NCBI GenBank assembly: GCA_038125725.1
Contig: JAYPEK010000093.1
Location: 1 to 7,502, forward strand
DNA from: TMED8 sp038125725
GTDB lineage: Bacteria > Pseudomonadota > Alphaproteobacteria > Rhodospirillales > Casp-alpha2
Reading direction: 5' to 3'
Length of the DNA: 7,502 nt
A program made the position numbers and the translations under genes. This document shows positions 7,221 through 7,502 of this stretch, piece by piece (the stretch's first letter is position 1; each line of letters begins with the position of its first letter). A model generated the notes under the pieces. It worked only from the letters and a program-made list of their open reading frames with translations, did no database searches and was not told the origin of the DNA.

Positions 7221-7449
7221 ACTGCTCCAATTCTGAGATCATCGTATTGGCGATCCTGAGCCGGTCGGCGAACTGCCGGTTCAGGTTCTTCATCAGCACC
7301 AGGACCAGGTCCGGATGCTGGGACTCCAGCGCCTCGAACTGCGAACGCGTGATGGTCAGGCAGATGGCGCACGTCGACGCGACGATGTTGGCGGATCTGG
7401 GCGCGCCGTCCAGCAGCGCCATTTCTCCGAACAGCGATCCCTCCGTCAG
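7219..7449 (-). CDS. C-terminal fragment of a cyclic-nucleotide-binding domain protein, N-terminal part missing
   Basis: Read on the minus strand from 7449 to the TAG at 7221-7219, the frame gives about 76 residues beginning LTEGSLFGEMALLDGAPRSANIV. That is the phosphate-binding cassette of a cNMP-binding domain, with the FGE glutamate and the PRSA arginine that contact the cyclic nucleotide. The last strands follow (TCAICLTITRSQFEAL), then a C-terminal helix (LMKNLNRQFADRLRIANTMISELE). There is no DNA-binding domain after it, so this is not a complete CRP-type regulator. Such a tail is common where a cNMP domain ends a larger protein, for example a SulP-type transporter or a glutaminase fusion. 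The frame meets two adjacent TGA codons at 7461-7456, and the first half of the domain is absent. An internal ATG at 7422 would give 67 residues, unlikely to fold alone. It is probably a broken gene. Confidence 0.65.
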   Translation of the reverse strand: MTEGSLFGEMALLDGAPRSANIVASTCAICLTITRSQFEALESQHPDLVLVLMKNLNRQFADRLRIANTMISELEQ

Positions 7450-7502
7450 TGTCCGTCATCAAAACATTTGGGACGCCTGAGCCTGTATTCTAACGGAGGA
7501 TC
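7450..7502 (+). mobile_element. Possible left end of an insertion element or a misjoined segment (tentative)
   Basis: The conserved minus-strand reading frame stops making sense at about 7450. From there the plus strand begins TGTCCGTCATC, is less GC-rich than the neighbours, and ends TAACGGAGGATC, a strong Shine-Dalgarno-like sequence that would suit a plus-strand gene starting just beyond the window. A TG-starting end followed by a short leader and a ribosome site is the usual layout of many IS3-type elements. I cannot see the other end or a target duplication, so an assembly chimera or a simple frameshift remains possible. Confidence 0.25.

Noticed and set aside
6932..7462. A 176-codon minus-strand frame spanning the DUF4167 tail and the cNMP fragment
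   Set aside because: Its Ser-rich run is only the complement of the GAC/GAG-rich acidic tail, and it is out of frame with the real cNMP-domain sequence.

Overview
The window is GC-rich, densely packed bacterial DNA. Its gene content and order point to an alphaproteobacterium, probably an early-branching or Rhodospirillales-like one. The main evidence is the block rodZ (3' end), ispG, hisS, prfA, prmC and a DUF4167 gene; DUF4167 is essentially an alphaproteobacterial family. Two features set it apart from the best-known alphaproteobacteria. A glutamyl-tRNA reductase gene (C5 haem pathway) sits between hisS and prfA, and HisRS keeps the canonical motif-2 ERPQ/GRxRQF residues. A run of ten Ns and a nearly duplicated domain on either side of it suggest a draft or metagenome assembly.

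Layout. Bases 1-253 hold the last 83 codons of a RodZ-type protein (DUF4115 domain). Ten Ns follow. Bases 265-591 hold a second, 78% identical copy of the same C-terminal domain with its upstream Ala/Pro/Glu linker. Bases 608-6352 are a tight plus-strand operon: ispG (isoprenoid precursors), hisS (histidyl-tRNA synthetase), hemA (glutamyl-tRNA reductase), prfA (release factor 1) and prmC (release-factor glutamine methyltransferase). Gaps are 12 and 9 nt, then overlaps of 11 and 4 nt. Bases 6353-6593 are non-coding or weakly coding, hold several inverted repeats, and may include a 48-codon ORF overlapping the prmC stop. Bases 6594-7187 encode a DUF4167 protein with an Arg/Gly-rich N-terminus and a highly acidic low-complexity tail. 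A convergent minus-strand fragment (7449-7219) encodes the C-terminal half of a cyclic-nucleotide-binding domain. Its reading frame breaks near 7450-7458, and the last ~50 bases look like different DNA, possibly the edge of an insertion element or a misjoin.

How the genes relate. PrfA is the substrate of PrmC, and the two are translationally coupled. HisS and HemA both act on tRNA (charging tRNA-His, and reducing the glutamate carried on tRNA-Glu). The cluster is therefore mostly translation with two metabolic genes, ispG and hemA. I see no defence system, CRISPR array, RNA gene or clearly new system. The points most worth checking are the duplicated RodZ domain across the gap, the C5-pathway gene in an alphaproteobacterial context, the structured stretch before the DUF4167 gene, and the broken right edge.
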